NCBI GenBank assembly: GCA_039024435.1 | Contig: JBCCQH010000047.1 | Location: 1-53,439 of the forward strand | Direction of reading: 5' to 3' | DNA from: JBCCQH01 sp039024435 | Lineage (GTDB): Bacteria > Bacteroidota > Bacteroidia > J057 > JADKCL01 | DNA length: 53,439 nucleotides | In this document: positions 15,020-23,181 of the stretch, in pieces | Position numbering within the stretch: position 1 is the first letter of the stretch | Layout: each line of letters begins with the position of its first letter | Made by a program: the position numbers and the translations under genes | Notes under the pieces: model-generated | Told to the model about the DNA's origin: nothing | Seen by the model: the letters and a program-made list of their open reading frames with translations, nothing else | Databases searched by the model: none

Positions 15020-16322
15020 TCCCAAGGGGGCGAGGGGGGCGGTTGTGCCCTTGCCCCGGAAAATCACCCTGGACGATCCCCCGGCAGACCCGCACCAACG
15101 GATTCTGCCCGCGTCGCAGCGCCTGGCCCCGCCGAAAGCGTGGTCGCCGGCTTTTCCCATCCTCTGGGGACTGCTGTTCGCCGTGCTTCCGCTGCTGGGC
15201 TGGAGTCAGGATGCCGGCGAGAAAAAATTTCAGGTAAATGGCTACGTGAAGTTTCTGCAGAGCAATTCTTTTGCCCCGGTGGTGGGGCTGGACACGACGG
15301 TGAGTTTTACGGACAATCTGATCCACAACCGCCTGAATCTGCACTATTATCCGGGCGAACGCTGGAAAATTGCAGTGGAGTCGCGCAACCGCTTGTTTTG
15401 GGGCGACCAGGTGCGGCAACCGGGCTACGGCGATCTGATCGATCAGTACAATGGGCTGGTGGATTTGTCGGTGCGCTGGGTCGATCAGGGGGGATTTTTG
15501 CTGCATTCGATCATCGACCGGGCCTACGTGAACTACTCGCACAAGCAGTGGGACGTCACGGTAGGGCGGCAGCGGATCAATTGGGGCGTGAACCTGATCT
15601 GGAATCCGAATGACATCTTCAATGCCTACAATTTTTTGGATTTTGACTACGAGGAGCGGCCGGGCCGGGATGCGATACGGGTGCAGTATTTTCCGGGGAC
15701 GGTTTCCCGGGCGGAGGTAGCGTTTGCGCCGGCGGATACCCTCGAAAACAGTGTGGCGGCGGCCCTGTACCGGTTTGGGCTCAAGGGCTACGACGTGCAG
15801 GTAATGGCGGGCTACGCGGAAGGGGATGCGGTGTTCGGAGGTGGTTGGGAAGGCAATTTGGGGCAGATCGGCTTCAAAGGGGAAGGCAGTTATTTCTGGG
15901 CGACGGAGGTGTCCGATGATCCCCGCGACGCCTTTGGGGCCAGCGTGACCTTGGATTATTTGTTCGGCAATGGGCTGTACCTCACCGGTTCGGCCCTCTA
16001 CAATTCGCTCGGTGGCGATGCGAATACCGGTGGGGCCCAGGGCGGCCTCGTCGGCGGGCAGTTGAGTGCTCGGAATATTTTCCCCACTGAATGGGCCTTC
16101 TACGCGAGCGCCGCCGGTTCACCGCATCCCTTGGTCAGTCTGAATGCGGGCGTGATTTACGGCACCACGAATGACCTTTTGATTGCGGTGCCGAGTGTGA
16201 CCTATTCCATCAAAGAAAACTGGGACATTGACCTGATTGGGCAGTTGTTTTTTGCCGATCCGGGAACCGGGTTCAGTTCCGCGGGTGCCGGGTTGTTTTG
16301 GCGGCTGAAGTGGAGTTATTGA
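15006..16322 (+). CDS. Outer-membrane beta-barrel protein, DUF1302-like, linked to the LolD-type transporter
   Basis: A 438-residue protein. The N-terminus is odd: ~48 residues of Pro/Arg-rich sequence precede the hydrophobic export signal (FPILWGLLFAVLPLLGWSQ), and no closer start codon suits it better. After cleavage the protein is a long series of amphipathic strands ending in Tyr, as in outer-membrane porins, with the motif VGRQRINWGVNLIWNPNDIF that recalls DUF1302 proteins. The gene overlaps the ATPase gene by 14 bp, so it probably supplies the outer-membrane step for the system. The fold call is firmer than the family name. Confidence 0.68.
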   Translation: MNGADPKGARGAVVPLPRKITLDDPPADPHQRILPASQRLAPPKAWSPAFPILWGLLFAVLPLLGWSQDAGEKKFQVNGYVKFLQSNSFAPVVGLDTTVSFTDNLIHNRLNLHYYPGERWKIAVESRNRLFWGDQVRQPGYGDLIDQYNGLVDLSVRWVDQGGFLLHSIIDRAYVNYSHKQWDVTVGRQRINWGVNLIWNPNDIFNAYNFLDFDYEERPGRDAIRVQYFPGTVSRAEVAFAPADTLENSVAAALYRFGLKGYDVQVMAGYAEGDAVFGGGWEGNLGQIGFKGEGSYFWATEVSDDPRDAFGASVTLDYLFGNGLYLTGSALYNSLGGDANTGGAQGGLVGGQLSARNIFPTEWAFYASAAGSPHPLVSLNAGVIYGTTNDLLIAVPSVTYSIKENWDIDLIGQLFFADPGTGFSSAGAGLFWRLKWSY

Positions 16323-16574
16323 GTTCGGATTTGGGGATTTGCCTGTTTCTAGCTTGCGGAGTCGGAAATCATGCCTGAAGGGGTTCCCCGAAGATATTTC
16401 GACGAAGGCAACCGCTCGGCAACCTTCTATTTCCCCTCTCTCCACCGGGAAAAATAATCGCTCGGCAAATTTTTTTCTTTTCCGGTTATGGAATCCTCCT
16501 AGCAACCGCACCTTCCCCACGTAAGTCGGCCAAATGGGGCGGACTGAATTGAATCTCGATACACGAACTGAACG

Positions 16575-17420
16575 ATGAATACTTCCGCAATCGGCCCGGT
16601 GGCAATGCCGCTGTGGCGCCAGGTGATCTTTGCTTTGCAACGCGATGCCCGGCACTTCCAAATCTTCTACCTTTCGATGTTCCTGGTATACGGGATTTTC
16701 TTCTTGGGTTGGGATGGCCACCTCGACCGCATCGGGCTGACCATCGGCACCTGTCTGGGCGTGCAAGCGGCCTTCATTTGGCGGCACAAACGGCGCTGGA
16801 CGGGACTCAAGAGCGCTCTGATTTCGTCGCTGGGGCTGTGCCTCCTGCTCAAAACCAATGGCCTGGAAACCATCGCCATCGCAGGTTTACTCACCATCGC
16901 CAGCAAGTTTTTCGTGCGCATTGATGGCAAACACATTTTCAATCCGGTGAATTTCGGACTGATCGTGACCATTCTCTTGACCGGCGACGCTTGGGTTTCG
17001 CCTGGCCAATGGGGTAGCAGTGCGATCGCCGTGTATTTCATGGGCGCCGCCGCTTTGTTGGTACTGCTCAAAGTGGGCCGCATCGACACCAGCCTCGCTT
17101 TTCTGCTGACCTACCTCGGCTTGGAATTTGGGCGGACGGTGCTGTACCTCGGCTGGCCAGTGGACCACTGGCTGCACATGGCCACCAACGGAACCGTATT
17201 GCTCTTCACGTTTTTCATGATCACCGATCCCATGACCACCCCGAATGCACGCAAAGCCCGGGTGTACTGGTCGGTGCTGGTGGCGGTACTGACCTTTGTT
17301 CTGGCCCATGCCTTTCACCTGCAATCTTCCGCGCCCATCTGGGCCCTGTTCATCATCTCCCCGCTGACCATTGCGTTTGACAAGCTATTTGTCCAGCGGA
17401 AATACGAATGGGCAACCTGA
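16575..17420 (+). CDS. NqrB/RnfD/UnbU-like integral membrane protein
   Basis: A 281-residue multi-pass protein (about nine to ten hydrophobic segments) with landmarks of the NQR2/RnfD/RnfE family: KFFVRIDGKHIFNPVNFGLI in the middle and FFMITDPMTTPNARKAR near the C-terminus. In real Rnf/Nqr complexes this subunit carries flavin and helps translocate ions. Here there are no other Rnf or Nqr genes, so it belongs with the stand-alone homologues (including those called UnbU) whose role is not settled. The DUF2330 gene begins 70 bp downstream and is probably in the same operon. Confidence 0.75.
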   Translation: MNTSAIGPVAMPLWRQVIFALQRDARHFQIFYLSMFLVYGIFFLGWDGHLDRIGLTIGTCLGVQAAFIWRHKRRWTGLKSALISSLGLCLLLKTNGLETIAIAGLLTIASKFFVRIDGKHIFNPVNFGLIVTILLTGDAWVSPGQWGSSAIAVYFMGAAALLVLLKVGRIDTSLAFLLTYLGLEFGRTVLYLGWPVDHWLHMATNGTVLLFTFFMITDPMTTPNARKARVYWSVLVAVLTFVLAHAFHLQSSAPIWALFIISPLTIAFDKLFVQRKYEWAT

Positions 17421-17490
17421 TGGCGTCCACCGCAACATAACCGCCAAAAATATCCTTCACTCAACACAAAACATTTCAAATCTGAACACC

Positions 17491-19149
17491 ATGATCCGTT
17501 CCCTGATCCTTACCGCCGCTCTACTGCTCACCTATTCCCTGAGCCAGGCTTTCTGCGGCTTTTACGTGGCGCCCGCCGGTGCCGAACTCACCAACAAATC
17601 TTCCCAGGTCATCATCGTGCGCGACGGCAACCACACCGTCATCACCATGGCCAATGATTACCAGGGCAGTGCCCAGGATTTTGCCATGGTTGTGCCCGTA
17701 CCGGAGGTGCTGGGCGAAAATGACATCCGCATCGTCCAGCAGCGCATCTTCGGCAAGCTGAACGATTACACTGCCCCCCGCATGGCCGAGTACTACGATC
17801 CGACGCCCTGCCAGACTCGGATGTACATGTCCCGGGCCAATGCGAAAATGTCCGCCGGGTCGTCCTTCGAAGATTTTGCCGAGATCAATGAAGAGGAGGC
17901 GACCGATTTGGGCGTCGTCGTGGAGGCCGAGTACTCCGTCGGCGAGTACGACATCCTCATTCTCTCCGCCAAGGAAAGCTCCGGCCTCAAAACCTGGCTC
18001 ACCCAGAACAATTACTCCCTCCCCGAAGGCGCCAGCGAAGTCCTCCAGCCCTACATCAACGACGGCATGAAGTTTTTTGTGGTCAAGGTGAACCTGGACA
18101 ACCAGCAGCGCGGCGCTTTCACCAATTTGCGCCCCTTGCAGATCCAGTTCAACTCGAGCAAATTCATGCTCCCGATCCGCCTCGGCATGGCCAATGCCAA
18201 ATCCACTCAGGACCTCGTGGTGTACGCCTTGACCCGCAATGGCCGGGTAGAAACGGTGAATTACCGCACCACCAAGATTCCTACCGACCGCGACATTCCG
18301 CAGTTCATCAAGACCAAGGCCATGTTTGGGGAGTTTTACGAAGCTCTCTTCGAAAAGACCTGGGAGCAGGAAGGCAAGAACAGCGTCATGCTGGAATACG
18401 CCTGGGACATCAGCTCGCAGCAGCCGGTCAAATGCGATCCCTGTGCCACCGCCCCGATCTATTTCAGCGAGATGCGCGAAGCCGGTGTGTGGTGGATCAG
18501 CCCCACGGGGGGAGAAGGCTACAACGGCAATTTGTTTGTGACCCGCTTGCACGTGCGCTATGGCCGGGAAAAGTTTCCCCAGGACCTCGTCTTCATGGCC
18601 ACGCCGAACCAGGAACACTTCCAGGGCCGCTACGTGATCCACAACCCAGCGGGGGGCACCTTTGACTGCGAGGAAGGCAAGAAGTACCTGGAAATGCTGG
18701 GTATGCGCAAGCGCCGCGAACTCGACGAACTGGCCGCACTGACCGGGTGGAGTGCCAAAACCTTCAAGTGGTACTTGGGAGATGCGGCGGATGTCCCCGA
18801 GGAGGTAATCGAATTGCCCCAACTGCCGGGCGGCGGCGAAACGATCAATCGGCCCACGGGAAAAGCTCCCCAACGTGGAAAAGAAGCCACCGCGGCTGTG
18901 GAGCCGGCTCCGGCGGAATCGGAAACGGCGATCACCACCACCGCCACCGCTGAGATGACCGAGTTGCCCATCCCCGCAGGACTCACCAACGTCGATCTGG
19001 ATACCTCAGCGGAGGATTTCCTGGCCGTCGCCAAAGCCGAGGCCAGCGCTCCTGCGGGACCGGGGGGTCACTGGATGTTGCTGGGCATTGCCTTGGTGAT
19101 GTTTGCCGGCGGGATCGGCTACCGGGCCTATCACCGCAAATCCACTTAA
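17491..19149 (+). CDS. DUF2330 domain protein, membrane-anchored and exported
   Basis: A 552-residue protein with a signal peptide (MIRSLILTAALLLTYSLSQA), a large DUF2330-like domain beginning FCGFYVAPAGAELTNKSSQVI, a low-complexity Thr/Ala/Glu linker (about 465-520) and a C-terminal membrane helix followed by a short basic tail (YRAYHRKST). The middle contains a Cys-Asp-Pro-Cys pair (KCDPCATAPIYFSE) that is usual in the family. I chose the ATG at 17491 because it opens a clean signal peptide. The function of DUF2330 is unknown. Adjacency to an NqrB/RnfD-like protein hints at a joint membrane redox or transport role, but this is inference. Confidence 0.82.
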   Translation: MIRSLILTAALLLTYSLSQAFCGFYVAPAGAELTNKSSQVIIVRDGNHTVITMANDYQGSAQDFAMVVPVPEVLGENDIRIVQQRIFGKLNDYTAPRMAEYYDPTPCQTRMYMSRANAKMSAGSSFEDFAEINEEEATDLGVVVEAEYSVGEYDILILSAKESSGLKTWLTQNNYSLPEGASEVLQPYINDGMKFFVVKVNLDNQQRGAFTNLRPLQIQFNSSKFMLPIRLGMANAKSTQDLVVYALTRNGRVETVNYRTTKIPTDRDIPQFIKTKAMFGEFYEALFEKTWEQEGKNSVMLEYAWDISSQQPVKCDPCATAPIYFSEMREAGVWWISPTGGEGYNGNLFVTRLHVRYGREKFPQDLVFMATPNQEHFQGRYVIHNPAGGTFDCEEGKKYLEMLGMRKRRELDELAALTGWSAKTFKWYLGDAADVPEEVIELPQLPGGGETINRPTGKAPQRGKEATAAVEPAPAESETAITTTATAEMTELPIPAGLTNVDLDTSAEDFLAVAKAEASAPAGPGGHWMLLGIALVMFAGGIGYRAYHRKST

Positions 19150-19175
19150 TTTTCATCGTCCATATTGTGCTTACG

Positions 19176-19210
19176 CGCCGGTCCGAAGCCCTGCTTCGGA
19201 TCGGCGTTTT
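19176..19210 (+). terminator. Terminator after the DUF2330 gene
   Basis: A long GC-rich hairpin (cgccg-gtccgaag / cttcggat-cggcg, one base pair irregular) followed by tttt, 26 bases after the stop codon. It closes the NqrB-like/DUF2330 unit. Confidence 0.8.
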
Positions 19211-19397
19211 GCTTGCGATGAAAGAAATGAGTGAAAAAAGTAGGGAGGTGATTTCCCCCCGAATTGCCCGACTAAAACCAGTTAGGCGACAGCTTGTTGT
19301 GAAGGCGAAGTTTTTGCAAGGATTTATTCACTTTTTAATGTCCTGAAATATTCTAACTTGCTGATCCCCTCTCAACTACAATCAAAATCACCTTTTT

Positions 19398-21092
19398 ATG
19401 AATCGCAAAATTACCTCGGTATTTTTGCCCTTGCTCACCTGTGCCCTATTTTTTCAACCCTTACCTGGACAGCTCTTCCAGCAGCTCCACGCTTATGATC
19501 CCGGTACCGGAGTGGAAACCGGTCCCTACCACGATGTGGCTTGCCTCTCCGGATTTTCGCCGGTCGGGGCGACCTCAATCTCCATCGGGGAATCCTTTGG
19601 TCCCACGACCGATGGGATCCTGAGTTACAATGATCCCAATGGCTTGCCCCTGGTCCACCAGGAATGGGTCAATCCTTTCGGAAATCCCGTTGAAGGCAAG
19701 GCCATCGACGAGTTGCCCTCCGGGGACATCGTCGTGGCCTTTTACGATGCCGCCGCCGGAGCGACCGATGTCATTCGCCTCGACGTGACCGGAGCCATTC
19801 TCTGGGGTGCCCGGGTGCCCGATTTCCGGGTGCAGGATGTCGAAGCCGACGGTGCGCCTTACCCCAGCGGGGAAGGCATCTGGCTGACCGGGCACTCGTT
19901 AGGCAACAATTGGCTGTCCGCGGTCGGATTTGACGGCGGGGGCGGATTGATTTTCGCCAATGAGTATTTCATCTTCGATCCGATCTGGAATTACGCCAGT
20001 ACGCTGGGTTTCGAAGTGGATTTCGACGTGTTTAATGCCCAGCTTGTGATTGCGGGCACGGCCAATATCGCCGGGCTACCGCAAACTACGATGCTGCACG
20101 TGCGCCTGGATCCGGGCGGAGGCTGGATTATCGGAACGTCCTACAGCGATGCCAGCGGAAACGATTACTACCACGGCAAGGCGCTGGCGCCCCATCCGTT
20201 TAATCCGGGGCATTACATCGTGACTTTTGAGTACAGCAACAATCCCGCGCAGCCATTTGACTTGCTCGCGGCCATGGAAATTGATCCATTTGGTGGTCCT
20301 ATCTGGATCAATGCTTATCCCGGAATGGGCCTGTTCGGGGGCACCAATTTTATCACCAATGGGGTCCGCGCCGATTTTGGTGGCTTGATGTTGACCTGCG
20401 GTTGGTTTACCTCCCCTGTGACCGGAACGCCGACCAGCGGGTACACGTTTTCCTTTGATCCGTTTGGCGGTCCGGCTCAGTTCAATGAATACGAAATTGC
20501 CACTCCCTATCCACCCAGTAGCACCCTGTTCTGGGGCATGGACATGAGTCCGATTTTCGGTAGTCACGTCATCGCGGGCCGCTACGGCACCGCCGGTTCG
20601 GGTGGCTGGCCCTTCGGAACCAATTCCTTCTGGCTGGTCGGGGCTGATCCACTGGGCAATGCCAATTGCGGGATGCTTGACTTTGCTCCGGTCATCGGCC
20701 TGGGTCCGAACATTTCGCCGCTGAACCCCGTGGATATTGCTTTGCCGCCCTTGATGGCCATGCCACTGCGTCCCCAGATCGTCGACCAGCGCAACACTGA
20801 CCAGTGTACGTTCCCCAAGCGCAGTTTTGCCGAAGCTTCTCAAGCCGAAAGTGGTCACGGTCTACAAGTGATTCACGCCACCGACGGAACCGTTCGAGTT
20901 GAGATCGTGGGTGAGCTTACGGGCGAAGGTAAACTGCACCTCGTCGACCTCAATGGTAAAATCCTCACGCAATTGGAAGCCCGCCTCGGGAACCAAGTGC
21001 TGAATACCGAGTCGCTGAGTGCCGGGATCTACTTCCTCCGCTATGACCTGCCCGGAATAGGAGGGGGAACCGAGAAGGTCGTCCTCAAATGA
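19398..21092 (+). CDS. Large secreted protein with T9SS C-terminal sorting domain
   Basis: A 564-residue exported protein. The signal peptide ends near PLPGQ (residue 25). The body (about 26-470) is rich in Gly, Phe, Pro and Asp with repeated 'FDPFGGP / IDPFGGP' style segments, suggestive of a beta-propeller-like repeat in which each blade describes a value, but I do not recognise a named family. The last ~85 residues (LQVIHATDGTVRVEI to EKVVLK) have the pattern of a type A T9SS sorting domain. No catalytic motif is visible. It is a single gene between terminators, upstream of porV. Confidence 0.75.
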   Translation: MNRKITSVFLPLLTCALFFQPLPGQLFQQLHAYDPGTGVETGPYHDVACLSGFSPVGATSISIGESFGPTTDGILSYNDPNGLPLVHQEWVNPFGNPVEGKAIDELPSGDIVVAFYDAAAGATDVIRLDVTGAILWGARVPDFRVQDVEADGAPYPSGEGIWLTGHSLGNNWLSAVGFDGGGGLIFANEYFIFDPIWNYASTLGFEVDFDVFNAQLVIAGTANIAGLPQTTMLHVRLDPGGGWIIGTSYSDASGNDYYHGKALAPHPFNPGHYIVTFEYSNNPAQPFDLLAAMEIDPFGGPIWINAYPGMGLFGGTNFITNGVRADFGGLMLTCGWFTSPVTGTPTSGYTFSFDPFGGPAQFNEYEIATPYPPSSTLFWGMDMSPIFGSHVIAGRYGTAGSGGWPFGTNSFWLVGADPLGNANCGMLDFAPVIGLGPNISPLNPVDIALPPLMAMPLRPQIVDQRNTDQCTFPKRSFAEASQAESGHGLQVIHATDGTVRVEIVGELTGEGKLHLVDLNGKILTQLEARLGNQVLNTESLSAGIYFLRYDLPGIGGGTEKVVLK

Positions 21093-21124
21093 TAACACCA
21101 TTCAATCCGCTTTACTGCAATTCG

Positions 21125-21153
21125 GGTGGGGCCGTCCTGGTGGCGGCCCCACC
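21125..21153 (+). terminator. GC-rich hairpin after the T9SS cargo gene
   Basis: A perfect 10 bp stem (ggtggggccg / cggccccacc) with a 9 nt loop lies 33 bases after the stop at 21092. It lacks a T-run, so it may be a weak terminator or an RNA-stabilising hairpin. Confidence 0.5.
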
Positions 21154-21280
21154 ACTGTGTCACATGTGCATGGATTTTGGTATGGTTTGCGGTCGGGACA
21201 GCGGTTATATTTGTGGAAATCGTGGGAGCGACGCATCCATTTTTTGTGCGAGAAGAATTCCTAAGCGCGATTTATCTGGC

Positions 21281-21311
21281 TTGCACCATTGAAAAACAAA
21301 AATTATCTTTG
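21281..21311 (+). promoter_or_regulatory. porV promoter P1 (distal), Bacteroidota type
   Basis: TTG at 21281-21283, a 20 bp spacer, and TATCTTTG at 21304-21311, an exact match to the Bacteroidota -33 TTG / -7 TAnnTTTG pattern. It lies ~100 bp before the porV start codon. Confidence 0.6.
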
Positions 21312-21320
21312 TAGAAACCA

Positions 21321-21351
21321 TTGTAGCCTATCGAATAACATTCTACTTTTG
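21321..21351 (+). promoter_or_regulatory. porV promoter P2 (proximal), Bacteroidota type
   Basis: TTG at 21321-21323, a 20 bp spacer, and TACTTTTG at 21344-21351, again an exact -33/-7 match. It lies 40 bp downstream of P1 with identical spacing, giving a ~60 nt leader before porV. Confidence 0.65.
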
Positions 21352-21416
21352 TAATCCTTAAAAATCAATCTCACGGTCTGCGCACCATCAGTGCGTTGGC
21401 TAAAAAGTAGAATAAA

Positions 21417-22559
21417 ATGAAACTCAAGGTATTATCACGAATTTTGGCCTGTGCCTCTTTGCTTCTGATTGCAGGTAATACTCAATTGACCGCGCAAACC
21501 ACGACCGCTGGCACCGACGTGCAGGCGATCACGACGGCTGTCCCTTTCCTGATGATTGCTCCGGATTCCCGGAGTGGTGCATTGGGGGAAGCAGGCGTAG
21601 CCCTCACCGACAACGCCAATGCCACCCACTGGAACCTATCCTCCCTCGCCTTTACCGATAAGAAGTTTGGCGTGGGCCTCTCTTACACGCCCTGGCTGCG
21701 CCAGTTGGTTCCGGACATCAACCTCTCTTACCTGACCGGTTTTGTGAACCTGGGTGACCGGGCCGGCGTCATTGCGGGGTCGATTCGCTACTTCACCCTC
21801 GGGGAAATCGAATTTACCGACGAAAACGCGGTGCAGTACGGACAGTTTAACGCAAATGAATTTGCGATTGACGCTGGTTACACCCGCAAGGTGACCGACA
21901 ATTTCTCCGCTGGGGTTTCACTGCGCTTCATTTACAGCAATTTGGCCGCAAATGCTCGTGTGGGTTCCTTCGACACCAAGCCGGGAACGTCGATTGCCGG
22001 TGACATCAACATGCTCTACACGAAAGACTTCACCGCCGGAGCCACGCCGCTCACCTTTAATTGGGGCCTGAACATCTCGAACATCGGCGCAAAGATCTCC
22101 TACACGAACTCGGCCAACCGGGACTTCATCCCGACCAATCTCCGCCTGGGCTTCTTGGTGAAGGCCGCGATGGACGAATACAACTCGATCAGTTTCATCA
22201 CCGACGTGAACAAGCTTATGGTCCCCTCCGAAGGTGGCCAAAGCGACAAGACGCTCATCGACGGTATGTTTAGCAGCTTTACCGACGCCCCGGGTGGATT
22301 CACGGAAGAACTGTCTGAGTTCAACCTCAGTGCCGGTCTCGAATACTGGTACAACAACCTCTTCGCCGCCCGCGCCGGTCTCTTCCTGGAAGACGCCGAA
22401 AAAGGCAACCGTAAATTTGTTACCCTCGGTGCCGGGGTGAAGTACAACGTTTTTGCGCTGGACTTTGCCTATCTGGCTTCGCTGCAGCAGGCTCACCCGC
22501 TGCAAAACACGCTCCGCTTCTCGCTGAGCTTCGCATTTGATCCGAGCGGAACAAACTAA
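21417..22559 (+). CDS. porV: Type IX secretion system outer membrane protein PorV
   Basis: A 380-residue outer-membrane barrel of the PorV (LptO) family. The signal peptide ends near LTAQ, and the conserved early segment ITTAVPFLMIAPDSRSGALGEAGVA with ATHWNLSSLAF is a hallmark. PorV binds T9SS cargo by its C-terminal domain and shuttles it between the Sov translocon and the PorU sortase complex. The last strand ends LRFSLSFAFDPSGTN. It is a single gene, apparently driven by two Bacteroidota-type promoters, and it serves the several CTD proteins in this window. Other core T9SS genes are not present here. Confidence 0.93.
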   Translation: MKLKVLSRILACASLLLIAGNTQLTAQTTTAGTDVQAITTAVPFLMIAPDSRSGALGEAGVALTDNANATHWNLSSLAFTDKKFGVGLSYTPWLRQLVPDINLSYLTGFVNLGDRAGVIAGSIRYFTLGEIEFTDENAVQYGQFNANEFAIDAGYTRKVTDNFSAGVSLRFIYSNLAANARVGSFDTKPGTSIAGDINMLYTKDFTAGATPLTFNWGLNISNIGAKISYTNSANRDFIPTNLRLGFLVKAAMDEYNSISFITDVNKLMVPSEGGQSDKTLIDGMFSSFTDAPGGFTEELSEFNLSAGLEYWYNNLFAARAGLFLEDAEKGNRKFVTLGAGVKYNVFALDFAYLASLQQAHPLQNTLRFSLSFAFDPSGTN

Positions 22560-22616
22560 ATCGTGTTTCGGCACGTATAAACCTTGTAAGTAGTTGATTG
22601 ATTTTTTTTATAAGGT

Positions 22617-22645
22617 AATGGCCCTAGCTCCCCGCTGGGGCCATT
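22617..22645 (+). terminator. Hairpin after porV
   Basis: A 7 bp perfect stem (aatggcc / ggccatt) with an inner GC-rich loop lies ~57 bases after the porV stop and is followed by cattttgg. Confidence 0.5.
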
Positions 22646-23181
22646 CATTTTGGAGCCCCGGGATCGGGTTGATTCAGAGTCGATTCCGTAACGTTTGGCA
22701 GTGTTTTCTCCCTCGGCTCGCCCAATATAGTGGGCAGAAACTCGATTTTTCCTTTCACAATACTAGACAGTTGCTTCGACAATTTCGAGAGGACAAAGTA
22801 CTGTCCTATCTAACATGCAATCGGCCCGTTTTTCTGCCCGGGATGCCATTTTTCAGCAATTCTTGTGTTTCATCTTTCGAAATACCGGCCCCCAATCGTC
22901 TAAATCCCTGAACAAAGCAACCGAGTCAGAAGGTAAGCCCCTGACAGCGAGTGGTTTAGGCGCATATACGGAAGATCGGCCCATCGGTTATGTGGAAAAA
23001 ATATAATGGTCTGATTATCAGGGACAAAAAAACCTACCCTGAAACCTTAACGCAACGTTTCGGTAAACGCTAGCCATCGCCGATTGTATCGGTTGGGCGC
23101 TTCAGATCGTCTGCGGTGCGTTTTTCTTCGCGCCAAATAGACATCGCCGACCGCCCCCAGCGAAACCAAACGAAATTCGCC
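22646..23181. other. Intergenic stretch between porV and the DUF2339 gene
   Basis: More than 500 bases without a supportable gene. Short frames exist but have no start context or recognisable content. I see no repeat or clear promoter box. Confidence 0.45.

Noticed and set aside
22594..22911. Plus-strand frame of 105 codons after porV.
   Set aside because: It runs through the porV hairpin and shows no recognisable domain.
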